Source of the DNA: Chloranthus sessilifolius
Lineage: Eukaryota > Streptophyta > Magnoliopsida > Chloranthales > Chloranthaceae
Length of the DNA stretch: 64,000 nt
Direction: 5' to 3'
Assembly (NCBI GenBank): GCA_021018995.1
Contig: CM037590.1
Location: forward strand, 67,117,597 to 67,181,596
The position numbers and the translations under genes are program-made. How positions within the stretch are numbered: position 1 is the first letter of the stretch; the number at the start of each line of letters is the position of its first letter. Under the pieces are notes generated by a model. It was not told where the DNA came from, ran no database searches, and was given only the letters and a program-made list of their open reading frames with translations. Positions 21,540 through 33,216 of this stretch are shown piece by piece.

Positions 21540-22634
21540 TGTGGGGTCAGGCTGCCACATTTTCTCAAGTCCGGTACATACCGAACTTCCATCAATATCT
21601 GAACTGTTCCATCATGTAGCTTCAAATGAATGTTTTCTATACCTCTTATCTTACAGGTGTTATCATTTCCTATAAGAAATACTCCACCATCCAACTCCGT
21701 AAAATTTGAAAACCAATCCCGATTGGGATAAATATGATAGGTACACCCCGGATCTAAGGCCCATTTATTTGAATGACAAATAAATGACAAACCGGTCAAC
21801 ACATATTATGAACCATCACTCTCATCTGCTACGTTCGCATTGAAAGTTTTTTTGTCCTTTTTCACCAAACATGGATAGTCCTTCCAATGCCCGTACCATG
21901 ACAATAGGCACACTCATCTTTTGCAATTCTTCTATCACTTGCAGTATCACTTATTTTTGGAAGAGATTTATCTCTTTTACTAGACCTCTCTTCCAATCTA
22001 CCCCTTGTTATCAAAGCTTCATCCGATGTGTCTATGCGTCTCTTTATCCTTTTTTTCGATACTTATTATTTACCAAAGTGTTCATATCTAATCTCATCCT
22101 TCTCATATATCAAGGTGGTATTCAAATGCTCATATTCATCAAGAAGAGATTTCAACAACAATAGGGTCTTATCCTCATCATTAATTTCTACATCTAAATT
22201 TTGCACTTCAGCGAGAATTTAATTGTATTCATTCAAATGTTCAGACATAGAAATACCTGATCGATATTGGCACGGAAAAGTTTCTTCGTCAAATAGAGCC
22301 GCTTCTTAATGCTCCTCGTCAAATGCTTATCTTTCAACTTCTTCCAAAGTTCCTTTGCCTTTGTCTCCTTCATTACGAAATATTTCTGATCTTTCGCAAG
22401 ACACAACCGAATTGTGCTACAAGCCTGTCGATTAATCTTGTCTCAATCTTTCTTTTTCAATCCCTCTGGTTTATCTTCTAAAGTAAAGTCCAAATCCTGT
22501 TGGATCAAGACATCTAGCACTTCACACTGCCACATCTCAAAGTTGTTTATCCCATCAAATTTATCAACTTCAAATTTTGCATTCAAGACCGTAGTCCTTT
22601 GCACAGATTTACCGGACGAACCAACTGCCGACAT
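21540..22634 (-). pseudogene. Copia Gag and protease fragment
   Basis: On the minus strand, Gag starts near 22634 (MSAVGSSGKSV; then FEVDKFDGINNFEMWQCEVL). A later Gag stretch reads LLLKSLLDEYEHLNTTLIYE (about 22060-22160). A zinc-knuckle remnant (CAYCHGTG, then a frameshift before HWKDYPC) lies at about 21870-21910, and the protease N-terminus at 21720-21790 has ALDPGCTYHIY and FTELDGGVFLIGND. Several stops and frameshifts separate these. It ends shortly after RYVPDLRK, where copia homology stops. Confidence 0.85.
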
Positions 22635-22732
22635 CTTCGCTCCAATCGTAAAAACCACCAACAACTAGCAAAAATTTCTCGGAGAAATAAAATGATGCCC
22701 AAGTCGAAAGCTAGGCGTTGGTACCAATTTAT

Positions 22733-23329
22733 TGTGAAAAAGTGCAAAGCCTTTGCATGACCAATCTCGTTAATGGCTTTCACCTGTGGTGAAGACAATC
22801 AATAAATCAACTAAATATAGGAAATAGAGAAAGAGAGAAAAATTGCAACCACAAGAATAAGATTTACGTTGTTCGGCCTAAGTCTAGGTCCACAGGGAAG
22901 TCAAACAAAGTGTTTCCACTATCAAAGATCTACAAACAATGGAGATCGTATTCTCCAATCTTTTCCAACACAAGAGAACCACAAATACCCGTGCCCAAAA
23001 AATAAGACTCACGTCCAAAACAAAACCCCAAGTTCTCTCTCCAACTCACACACAAAAGAAACCAATTGAAAAACCAACTTCGTCCAAAGAAGACCTCTCA
23101 CTTATTTATTCTCACTCACTTACCAAATATAACTTACCATTTATTCTTACCTAATTCCCCACTTAGAGTATTACATATCTTTCTCTTTGCTTCCTAATGT
23201 TGGAGAATAATAGAAGTTTCCCAAATAACTTATTTTCCTCAAACTAATAGGGATTCTAATGACAATCCATCAAATCATGCTCCAATAAGGAACTCCACTT
23301 GCAACCATAAATCGAGCTAAAACCCAACA
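22733..23329 (-). repeat. Copia 5' LTR
   Basis: Read on the minus strand it begins TGTTGGGTTTTAGC and ends TTTTTCACA, about 597 bp, followed by the primer-site-like sequence and Gag. No second copy lies in the window. Confidence 0.75.
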
Positions 23330-23663
23330 GGCCAGACAAAGTATTAGGCCCGAGAAAAAGACAAAAAATAGAATGAAAAATCACAACGAGAAGATCTCCT
23401 CATCAAATAATTCCTCTAGTGGCCGATGGTCGCGAAGTGAGCCCAACATTCCAAGATGTCCCAATATCTATGAATTGCATCTCAGCCCCAATATTTTTGT
23501 TGACAATGTCGATGTCTAATTTTGTGGACTTAATTGCATGAACAGTCAACAATAGTCATTGCAAGCTTTTCCTAACGAAAAAGAGAAAAAGTGAATAAAT
23601 GTTTCAAAAACCGGACCAATCGCCCAACCAGTAAGACCACCAATTCGATGGGACAGGGGTGGA
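23330..23663. other. Unassigned intergenic DNA
   Basis: AT-rich, no convincing coding frame, repeat or RNA gene seen. Confidence 0.5.
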
Positions 23664-23800
23664 CCGATAAAAATAAGATTATTAGCGGCAGCCAAAAACT
23701 GCCTCTAATACCTTTGCCGCTAATAGTCTTAATAACTTTGTTAATAGCAGCAATTTTTTACAGCAAAAAATTACCGCTAATAGTCTTTTTTTTTGTAGTG
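23664..23800. mobile_element. CACTA-type MITE 1
   Basis: The right end reads, outward on the minus strand, CACTACAAAAAAAAAGACTA then TTAGCGG. The left part starts AAAATAAGATTATTAGCGGC, an imperfect inverted match, but lacks the CACTAC terminus. About 137 bp, AT-rich inside, no coding capacity. Confidence 0.65.
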
Positions 23801-23954
23801 ATTATTTAACTCACCGTCAATCCATCGACATTTTTTAATTGGCTTTAGATATATTCCAATGAAAGATTATCACTTAGGCAATTTAGATTGATCATGAATG
23901 TATGCCACATAGTATAATGATAAATCACACTTCAAGGGTGTGAGGCGGATCAAA

Positions 23955-23988
23955 ATTTCGGCCGATAACTGAAGTTATCGGCCGAAAT
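23955..23988. repeat. Perfect 15-bp-arm palindrome
   Basis: Arms ATTTCGGCCGATAAC and GTTATCGGCCGAAAT around TGAA. Further copies of the TATCGGCC motif lie at about 24050 and 24270, so this is part of a small AT/CGGCC-rich repeat between the two MITEs. Confidence 0.75.
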
Positions 23989-24067
23989 GCATCAATTTCG
24001 GTGCATACTGATACGAAAGCATCAAAATTTCAGTATCGGTTTGATTTCGGCATATTATCAGTCGATA

Positions 24068-24247
24068 CACTACAAAAAATAAGACTATTAGCAGTAGTTT
24101 TTTGCAACAAAAAAATGCCGCTATTAACAAAAAAATATTAAAAGCTCTTAAGACTATTAGCAACAAGGGTCTTAGTGGCAGTTTTTTTATTAATAGCGGC
24201 AGTTTATAGTTGCCCGTAACAGTCTTAATTTTGCCGATAATTTAGTG
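24068..24247. mobile_element. CACTA-type MITE 2
   Basis: Starts CACTACAAAAAATAAGACTA and ends with an imperfect inverse finishing in TTTAGTG. Flanking triplets ATA and ATT differ by one base. About 180 bp with internal TTAGCGGC repeats shared with MITE 1. Confidence 0.65.
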
Positions 24248-25136
24248 ATTACCAAAATATTAGCCAATAATTTCAAATTATCGGCCAATATTTTACTTCT
24301 TCGGTAATTTGAATTTTATTTTATTTTTTAAATAAAAAGTACAGCCGAAATTTCAAATTTTTGGTCAAATTTTCGATTTCGGGTAGAACCAAAACAAAAA
24401 CAGAAATTTTGATGATCCTTGGTGTGAGGTAAAAAATAACATTTTAATGATGTAACATTTAAATGTTTTTCGGAGACATTATCCCTGACTAAAAAAGATA
24501 TGAGCATTACAGCTACACATGAAGGAACCATGTGTAGTCTTAAATATGATTTTAAATATCAGCCATATCCGTTAGATATCAGGTTATATAGGGCTGTTAA
24601 GTCTTCTCCTATACAATATACACTCATGATTCTATATGAGATCAAATATCAGTCAATATCGACCCAAATCAGGTCATATACGTGGATAGGGTATCAAAGA
24701 TGAACCAAACAAAATATCGAAAATGGCCTTTAGGCTATTCTTATATATTATTTTAAATTATTAATATAATTTTTTAATATGTTTTTTTTTAAAGCACTCG
24801 AATAATGATATCCTATACTTAGTTGCTTGGAACCCCGGCCTATCTGTATTTGGCTATAAATGAAGAGATTGTCTGGACTCTGGATATAGAATATACACGT
24901 ATATAGACCATGTTAAAATAGTAGTTAGAAGGAGTTATTACAGGCTGGTCGTTAGCACCATGTACAATGGTGTTGCTTCTTATCTCCATTAACAAATTGG
25001 TTTGTAGGTGTTTAATGACCTGGACTCTGTAATCCAACTCAAACTGATTCATTCTGTTGCTTTGAATGGCTGGTTAATGAAGAAGGTTTGTTAATAGGGT
25101 GGTTATGGAGGTTGCAGAATCACCGCACTTCATAAT
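24248..25136. other. Non-coding DNA upstream of the transporter gene
   Basis: AT-rich, no supported coding frame. It is the likely promoter-proximal region of the transporter; no specific transcription factor site can be assigned. Confidence 0.5.
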
Positions 25137-25144
25137 TATTTATA
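25137..25144 (+). promoter_or_regulatory. Possible TATA box of the transporter gene
   Basis: TATTTATA, about 125 bp upstream of the ATG at 25268, a plausible plant TATA spacing. Weak evidence by itself. Confidence 0.35.
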
Positions 25145-25267
25145 CATGGGGATGTAATTTTGGATTAAGAGAGCTCAAGGTTTTAAGTTTTAAGTTTCTT
25201 ATTGATCTGAAGAACACCCATATAGAGTTATCTCTGGAGTTTTGAGTGGGTGTAGAGACAAGAAGAG

Positions 25268-25421
25268 ATGAATGGTGGGGAGGCAATTGGTGCAAATCAC
25301 AAGGTGGAGAATTCTTTGATGGTTTCAATGGGGGTTGGAGGAAGGGAAAAGCTAAACAAGTATGCATTTGCTTGTTCTATAATTGCATCTATGATCTCAA
25401 TTATATTAGGTTATGGTATGT

Positions 25422-25473
<52 letters not shown>

Positions 25474-25634
25474 CAAATGAGTTTCATCATCCTAAACATG
25501 GTTTTAAGTAAAAAACAATTTTATACATAATGTTCTATTTATTTATTTTCCTGGGTACTCATTGGGATTCTATTTTTTGCTTTATATAAATAGGAAAAAT
25601 AAAGAAAAATTCGTAAATAATTAATAAATCTTGT

Positions 25635-25682
<48 letters not shown>

Positions 25683-27353
25683 TGCGAATGAGTTTTTTCT
25701 TGGTGTCATTGATCCTAAACAAGTTGGTTTTTCATAAGAAACAAATGTTTATAGCAAACCTGTTTTATTCCATGGTAAGAATTAGTAAGAGCTGAGCATT
25801 TATTTATGACATATTTTGATTAACCTAAATAGGTAAATAGCCAAAAACATTATAAATAAGTAATTAATCTCTTGGTCTTCTTGTTCAGTGAGATTGTATA
25901 TTTGTTATAAGTTCCTTTGATTGTGGCACATTTTTAACGTTTAATTTTAGGAAAAACATTAAGAAATTGAAACTATAATCTGGTTGCAGATACTGGTGTG
26001 ATGAGCGGAGCCATGATATTTATCAAAGAAGAATTAAAAATCAGCGAAATCCAAGTTGAAGTCCTTGCCGGAATTCTTAACGTATGCGCATTGGTCGGAT
26101 CGACAGCAGCAGGTCGAACGTCGGATTGGATAGGCCGGCGTTACACGATCGCCCTCGCTTCTATCATATTCTTCATCGGTGCAATTCTAATGGGATTGGC
26201 TCCTACATATGCCATTTTACTGGCCGGACGGTGCGTAGCAGGTGTTGGAGTAGGCTATGCGCTCATGATCGCGCCAGTATACTCTGTCGAGATCTCTTCA
26301 ACATCATCTCGAGGGTTTCTAACTTCCCTACCAGAAGTTTGTATTAGCCTCGGCATCTTATCTGGCTATGTATCAAATTATTTCATAGGGAAGTTGCCAC
26401 TAAAATTAGGGTGGCGAATAATGCTCGGTCTCGGTGCAATCCCTTCAATTCTCTTATTATTCAGCATTATCATGATGCCCGAATCGCCGAGATGGTTGGT
26501 AATGCAAGGTCAGCTTGGAAGTGCCAAGAAAGTGCTACTGAAAGTGTCAAACTCAAAGGAAGAAGCCGATCTTCGGCTTGGTGAGATTAAGGTTGCGGCA
26601 GGTATTGATGAGCATTGCAACGATGATATCGTCAAAATGCCAACAAAGAATCGAGGAAACGGCGTGTGGAAGGAGCTCTTATGGAAGCCATCGCCATCGG
26701 TCCGACGGATTTTGGTTGCGAGCATTGGAATCCATTTCTTCGAACATGCCACCGGGATCGAAGCTGTGGTCCTATACAGCCCTAGAATTTTCAAGAAAGC
26801 TGGGATTGAGACTAGGGACATGCTCTTACTTGCAACAATTGGTGTGGGGGTCACTAAGACTCTTTTCATCTTGGTGGCTACCAATTTATTGGATAAGGTT
26901 GGAAGGAGACCCCTTTTGCTAACAAGCTTAGGGGGTATGATTGTCTCTTTGACTGGAATAGGGATTGGTTTGACCATCATTGACCACTCTCAAGAGAAGC
27001 TCATATGGGCTATTGCTCTATGTATTTGCACTATCTTGTCCTTTGTGGCCTTCTTTTCTATTGGGCTTGCGCCTGTTACATGGGTCTATAGTTCAGAGAT
27101 ATTCCCCTTAAGATTAAGGGCACAAGGGTTCAGCATAGGGGTGGCAGTCAACAGAATCATGAATGGGACCGTTTCTATGACTTTTATATCACTCTATGAA
27201 GCCATTACTATAGGAGGCGCCTTCTTTCTGTTTGCTGGTATGGCAGTAGTGGGCTGGTTGTTTTTCTACTTCTTTTTGCCTGAAACGAAAGGGAGATCAT
27301 TGGAGGAGATGGAAGAGGTATTCAGTAAGGAAGGTGACATTGTAAGAAGATGA
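25268..27353 (+). CDS. PLT: Polyol/monosaccharide transporter, MFS sugar porter family (two exons)
   Basis: Exons 25268-25415 and 25990-27353 encode 503 residues, normal for plant plasma-membrane polyol/H+ symporters (PLT/PMT, MFS sugar porters, about 12 membrane helices). Exon 1 gives the N-terminus (KYAFACSIIASMISIILGY). The split codon restores the conserved Asp before TGVMSGA, so the first ATG at 25268 fits. Family motifs, protein numbering: GRTSDWIGRR at 91-100 (loop 2-3), PESPRW at 213-218 (after helix 6), VGRRP at 353-357 (loop 8-9), PVTWVYSSEIFP at 411-422 (after helix 10) and LPETKGRSLEEME at 479-491. Helix 7 has FFEHATGIEAV (299-309), where many sugar porters have a Gln-Gln motif. 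No stop or frameshift was seen; it is the only apparently functional gene here. Substrate not determined. Confidence 0.93.
25416..25989 (+). other. Single intron of the transporter gene, with two TC microsatellites
   Basis: TTATG|GTATGTTC ... GGTTGCAG|ATACTGG, phase 1, 574 bp. Pure TC tracts lie at 25425-25471 and 25637-25680; the first starts nine bases after the donor. Such tracts are length-variable. Confidence 0.9.
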
Positions 27354-27509
27354 CCTGAATCTGAGGAATAAAGGTGTGGTTTGTGGGGGTTTTAATGGTG
27401 TTTAGAGACATGGGAAGGTGGTGAAGAGCTTATTTGTACATTGGAATTTTCATATTGTAACAACATATAACTGTGACTTTTTATTATCATTTGACAAAAA
27501 AAAACACAA
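27354..27509 (+). other. 3' flank of the transporter gene
   Basis: AT-rich sequence with TTGTAA/ATATTG motifs around 27432-27460 and an A-rich end at 27495-27510; the likely 3' UTR. LTR sequence starts directly after, so the UTR may end in or beside a retroelement. Confidence 0.45.
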
Positions 27510-29431
27510 AAGGTTTGCTCAGGAACGTATTCTGGATCGCTCTCCTGATCCAAGTCCTTCTCTAAATCCGCACCTATGACGTATATTCAAGGAGTGAACT
27601 AACAGTCTAAGCTCAATAGGGGAACATTAGTAACATTTTATCTCATATTTCAAAGCATAAATCTTCATAATTGATTTCATATGCACATTTCACGTTTTCA
27701 CATAGATTTCCATGTGATGTACTTTATTCACACATACACACACTTCCATTGTTTGTTTAAAAGAACAATTTGGACTTAACTAAAATACTCTTCTAAGCAC
27801 ATGTAGCATCAGAAGTCACACATATACCGATGGGTATCCCTAACCATCTTCGTTCAATGAATCATTTTCACATATGCCCAAGCCTCTGAGTTGTGAGTGA
27901 TACTTGTACCGAACAAAGCTTTACTATAGGCCGGTAGAAAATATACGGATATCCTGCCGTACTGGAGCACCAGGGATTCGTTTCATATGAGCCTTAAATC
28001 ATAGTGCGAAGTCTAACTTATAGTTTTCATACCGCATAAAGTGATTACATTATATTATTTTAAAAAATTAATATTCATACTACATTCGGAGCTCACACAA
28101 ACACACTTATCACATCGCATTTAGCATCACGTACACAAAACTTGTTTGTAGATTCTAAATTCACAGATTTAAATTCACATAACACAACATGGATTATCTT
28201 ATCACATCATTCATGGGTTATCTTATCACATCATTATATTTATACAAAACACATCAGATCAAATGGTTTTAAGTTTCCCCTACCTCACGTCACGCTTCTA
28301 TCACAATCACACAAGACCTTTGGAGAATCCTCGCAAACGCTTATCATTTAAACCTACATCCCAAATCATCCAAAGACTCTTTAGAAATGTCTAAGGAAGC
28401 CTAACGGTCAAAGTCTCCGAAGAAAATTCTCAAAAACACGCAAAAATACCTTAACTCGGTATCTCGCGCATGCAAGATATAGGGTCGGGCGCGCGAGTGA
28501 AATGAAGCTTACTGCAGCTTCATTTCCTCAGCTGCCTCAGGCGCACATGACACATGCGGTCCTTCAGAAAGTAGCTTACGCAAGCGAGTCTAATGGCACC
28601 TTTCCTCTCGCCTTTCCTCTTACGCGAGCGAAGCATCAGAGTCTCACTGAAGTCTCCCTTCTAGTTCGCGTGAGGCACGATTGGATATTTCTGAAGGCTC
28701 CTCACGCACGCGAGGAAAAAAACTTGTGCAAGCGAGTTTCAGAAACTCCTCATATCTAAGTTTTTCCAACTCGATCTTCTCACGATTTCTTCCCCAATCA
28801 CATCCACACTTCTCACACAACTTTAAAGGCATCTAATTCTACAAATTTCACATATTTGGGTGTCGATTTATCACCTTCTAGGCTAGCGAAACCATGCAAG
28901 AATCTAATTGATTTCCTTTCTTCAAATGCTTTGGTTTTCAAAACCCATTCGACCAAAAATCTACGCTCCCCAATCTCCTCAATCGACGGTAACACCTCCG
29001 TCAACGAGGTCGCGAAAACCACGAAAGTTTAGAGCTTCGTAGCACAAAGATTTGACGAACTCTTTCTTCTTCTTCTTCACATTCTCCTTCTCTCCTTCTC
29101 TCTAACTTCTCTCACAACACAAAGCAAAAGAAAACAATGACCTACATGAGGCCACCCCCCACTTTCTCCCAACTAAACTTTTCTTCCTTGTGAAGCACAC
29201 ACACATTCTTTGTGTGTTTATCTTATCCAAAAGCTTATCCAAAGCTTTCCCCATGGATTTAAGCCAAAACATCTAACATATGTGTATGCTCTTGGCTAAC
29301 ACAATAAATCGGCTTGTGTGTGGCTAGCACATTCACATCACAGAACGGTTTCAGACCCGCGTGCTCTAAGTTAGATCCAAAATGGTACTGTATATCGATC
29401 TAAACACATTCCAAAATTTAGCGATATTACA
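27510..29431 (-). mobile_element. LTR fragment, minus strand, downstream of the transporter
   Basis: The 5' end of this LTR (minus-strand TGTAATATCGC at 29431) is intact; the 3' end is cut at about 27510. Parts on the minus strand: C/T-rich leader (about 29030-29110), a palindrome-like GCGCGCGAG/CGCAAGCGAG array (28456-28740), core block (27825-27910), and an acceptor followed by an acidic frame (27573 down to about 27510, containing QESDPEYVPE). It keeps the order of the other LTRs with its own palindrome motif. Confidence 0.75.
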
Positions 29432-29564
29432 TGTGCCATGAAATAAAGATTTTTTATGTAAGTGTATCTCAGAGGATAGCCAAACTTGAATAGCTAAAAA
29501 CCTTTTTAGGTATCATTCTCTATTTTAGATATTGTTTTTTTAATACACACTCCAACAGATTCTC

Positions 29565-32500
29565 TGTCATATCCTGACTTTCCCGCACCCAGAATCTCGG
29601 GAAGGCCGGGTCGCCATTGGCTTGGTACATTCACACAAATGGAGAAATCAGAGCAGTTATCAAACATCAATGAATATCTTATATGGCAAAAGAAATTCTA
29701 TTTCTAAGCAAGATATATCAACAAAAGAACCTAATGAACCACCAGTGATGGCCGACCATCACTTAAACAATGGTTCATCATAGTTCTCAAAATGAATATA
29801 CAAACGCATTGATCATATCATCTTACAAAATTTACTGGACTTACCAAGCCCAAAATTTTCAAAATCCAAAACTACTCCAAAACAGAGTCCCAATCTAGGG
29901 GTAAAACTCGTCGAGCGGAAGATCCTCTTCCTCCGGTTCGTAATCAGGGTCGTTCTCAAGCACCTGTTGTAATATCCCTGATATTTTTTTCCTATTTTTC
30001 ATTTACCTCGGTAAGCGTGTCCAGAAAATATTGTGGAATGTTTTATTTTTGGTAAGCTAAGGCTATGATGAGACTTGTGGAAAAAGGAATTGGTCAGAAG
30101 ATGTGTGTAAGTCATGTAATCGATGACTTACACAATAGCATTGGTGTTTGTGTTTAACACCGAATATTCTTTTAACTTAAATGGATAAGTTATAAAATAA
30201 TAAAATCTAGATATTTTATTATTAGCTTTTGGTTATAAGAGAGAGTGCAAGAGAAGTTTCACTTCTCTCTCTCGTTGGAATTAAGCCTCTAAGGACTTGC
30301 CTCATTTGATCCTAGATCTTGGAAGCTTGAGAGCTCCTCTTTCCATCTCAACCATTACTTTGTCTTATGCTTGTAATTGGATCTGTTTGAACTATTGAAA
30401 GAGAAAAGAGATGTGGAAAAGGAGAAGTTCTCTGTGAATTTGTTGTGGCTGAGACAGTGTCCACCTCCTTGAATGAGGACTGATTCGAAGTTTTTAAACC
30501 TTTGAGCTTGGAAATTGTTCCGATGCGTGAATCGGTGCAACGAAATCAACGAATTAAGCTACAAGAGGTAGGCTGTTAAAACCTTCTTGTGTCCTTTAAA
30601 ATTTTGTTTTGCTTAAAATAGTATGTAGTATGTTTAAAGGAGATCTGAGGACTGTGTTTGGAAATGAAGAAAAGAATCCGGACATGAAAGGATAACAGCC
30701 ACAGAACCTGAGGAATTCGATTGTTGATTTGAAAATCGACTGTCGAATTTGGAAATTGACAGTCGAAATGTGTTTTTTTGGCCTGAGACAGATTTTTGAA
30801 AATCAAAGGTCGATTAATTCGACCATCGAATTGAAATTCAAGTGTCGAATTTCAGGGTTTTATCACTGATGTGCTGTTTTGAAATTCGAAGGTCGAAATT
30901 GAATTCGACCATCGAATTCTGTCCTGTATTTGGCTTTCGAAATTTTTTCGGATTATTTTCTCAGCAAGCTTTTGGGTTGAAATTTTTGTTCTATATTAAC
31001 ACTGAGAGTGTTAATATATGTAGGTTTTGACTGTTGGGAGTCCTTGGTGAGGACTGCTAGTGCATGGTTTTCAATATTCCTTGTTGAGGTAGGGGAACCT
31101 TATTTGTTATTTGCATCAATTTATAAGCATAAACTGTTTCGGCTATTTCTTTTAAGAAGCATTAGTTTTGGAATTCTGTTATACACAGCATAAATAAAAC
31201 TCAAAAGATATGACACAGATATGAAAATTTGGAACTTTGTTATGACTAAAGAACTTCAAAATTTGAACCTCAGAATCTCAGTTAATTTTTGAATCAGAAC
31301 TTCGAATCGGAACTTTGAAAAATCAGTATATGATATGAATAATAAGCCTTGATATGTGTTAGCATTTGCATTTGATTTAGGGTTCATAAGTACGATGCCC
31401 TAGATTCTACCAACCGTGTTGACGGTATTACTTTGGCGCAAGTTTCCCTCATAGCGTAGGGGCTTGTTGCACTTTCGAAATGGGTTCATGAACGATGATG
31501 GTCAGTAGGGTTTTCCCATCGGTCACGTAGTCCACTCTCATGCTATAGGAAATTTGGGAGATAAAATTAAGTTATAAATTTAAGACAAGAAGCATGCTAA
31601 ATTAGAACATTTTTGAACACTTTAGATTAAATTATCAGTTTTGACTCAGGATTAGAACTGGAGATTTACCTTGAAAAGCATCATTGAAAAACCATATTTG
31701 ATCCGATTTCGTCTTTTGAAAACCTTTACTTATAAAGAAATGCACATAGATTTGTTTCCTCTAATGAGCTTGGTTGTTAGCTCACCCTCGACTATACGTC
31801 ACAGGTGCTGAGACTAACCTTGGGTCAGAGGATCTAGAGGACTCCGATTATATTCCCGAGGAGGAATCGGACTTACCAGCTGAGAAGTTCTTTCCGTGAT
31901 TTTAGATCCTGTATTTTTTTGGTATTTTTGTCTGGATATTATTTTGGAATATTGAACCCTAGGCTATTATTTTGGTTCTTTTGATATCACTCGAGGAACC
32001 ATTATTGTGAACCTCTATTTTAGGTGATCGGATTGGCCATCACCGGTGGCTCTTTTTGGTTCCTCACAGTGATATATTTAATTTTGTTATATGAAGCTTT
32101 TGTTTTTGGATTACTATATGTTGCCTCTGTCTTTAGATCTTTGATATATTACTGGCTTCTGTTTGTTACGGCTTATTGAGAAATCAATAAGTTTATGAAC
32201 CGGCCTTTCGTATACCCTAGGGATTGGAAAAGTCGGGTCGTCACACCTGTTCCTGATTAGTATCTACACCTGTGACGTATAGTTGGGGTGAGCTAATAGT
32301 CTAAGCTCAACAGAGGAATAATCAACATCAATTGCATTTATCATATCATTACATAGATCAAATGACATAATCAAAAGCATTATCAAACAGTGATTCAGTG
32401 ACAGCGTTCCAAGCTGAATTTGATTAACAATTTCTTATTCATTTTTTTTGTCAAACAGGATTGTAAGGGCCATATTCAATTTGAAATCAACATGAAGTGT

Positions 32501-33216
32501 CTTATATGAATATTTAACTTAAAATCATAACTTAACTAATTTCAGTGTGTTTAATTTATTGCTAGTTCCAGAGTTGAGATATCAGAGTTCAAATACTTAT
32601 TCAATTTCATATTCGGATTCAGAGTCAAAATGTAAATCATAATCAAAAGCTAAATCGGGCTTCAAAAACAAAGAGTTCATACGTTAATTCATTCATTCAT
32701 ATCATGATAATCATGAAAATCACGTCAAAAATGAAACTGGTATTGAGTTTCCCCTACCTCGGTTTGGAAGTCACTCGAAAACGACGCATAAATCATATCG
32801 AACGACTCCAACTCATAGTTTAAGGCACTCAAACATCACTTATACATGCTTAAGGAAGCAATAGTGTTGAAGTCACAAAAATTTTCCAAAGAAAACTTCA
32901 AAACAAGCTAAACAGGGAAAATTGAGCGCGCAATTTTCAAATCGCGTGAGCAATTTCACCAAGCACCCAAAGTCGCACGGGCAACCAAAACTAGTGCTGA
33001 TTTTGGCCTTGAATTCACACCCATATCGTGCGCGCGACTTTCATTCTGAAGGTAAATCACACCCGCGATTTTTGGTGTTTTTGCACTCCCAGCCCTGTTT
33101 TCGGACTTTCTTTTCTTGTACCTTTCCTCACATCTAAACCTACTTTCCTTTACATGGATTCATGACATTTAAAAACTTAATTTAAATTACAATGGTCTTC
33201 GAGATCATACCTTTCA
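29565..33216 (-). mobile_element. LTR fragment, minus strand, split by the solo LTR at 29968-32245
   Basis: Begins TGTCATATCCTGACTTTCCC at 29565 (the minus-strand 3' end). Hairpin about 29734-29790; acidic frame 29895-29963 (contains ENDPDYEPEEEDLPLDEFYP, stop TAG), with one extra base that upsets the usual phase. The solo LTR inserted exactly at the acceptor. It continues at 32251 with CTGTGACGTATAGTTGGGGT, a shortened core, a palindrome array with GCGCGCAATTTTC and ATCGCGTGAGC motifs (about 32925-33075), and ends where the next LTR starts. The spacer 29432-29564 holds nothing I can name. Confidence 0.72.
29968..32245 (+). mobile_element. Solo LTR, plus strand (duplication CCTGT)
   Basis: TGTAATATCCCTGAT ... 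AGTCGGGTCGTCACA, about 2278 bp, flanked by CCTGT at 29963-29967 and 32246-32250. Parts: TATAAGAGAGAG at 30234; donor-like ACAAGAG|GTAGGC at 30567/30568; array of TCGACTGTCGAATT / TTCGACCATCGAATT inverted pairs (30715-30930); core block 31400-31560; acceptor GTCACAG ending at 31804; open acidic frame 31805-31899 (contains LEDSDYIPEEESD, stop after EKFFP); hairpin 31995-32063. No internal region, so it is probably the product of LTR-LTR recombination. Confidence 0.93.

Larger units (their letters stand above)
21540..23329 (-). mobile_element. Ty1/copia retrotransposon, truncated, minus strand
   Basis: Contains a 5' LTR (22733-23329), a primer-site-like TGGTACCAACGCC on the minus strand at about 22714-22726, Gag and the beginning of protease. 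RT, integrase and the 3' LTR are missing, cut off at about 21540 beside the LTR remnant. Confidence 0.85.

Noticed and set aside
26510..26980. 156-codon minus-strand frame inside the transporter
   Set aside because: Antisense of a conserved MFS coding exon.
28502..28759. 85-codon frame in the LTR downstream of the transporter
   Set aside because: Lies in the palindrome-rich part of an LTR and has no conserved counterpart in the other LTRs.
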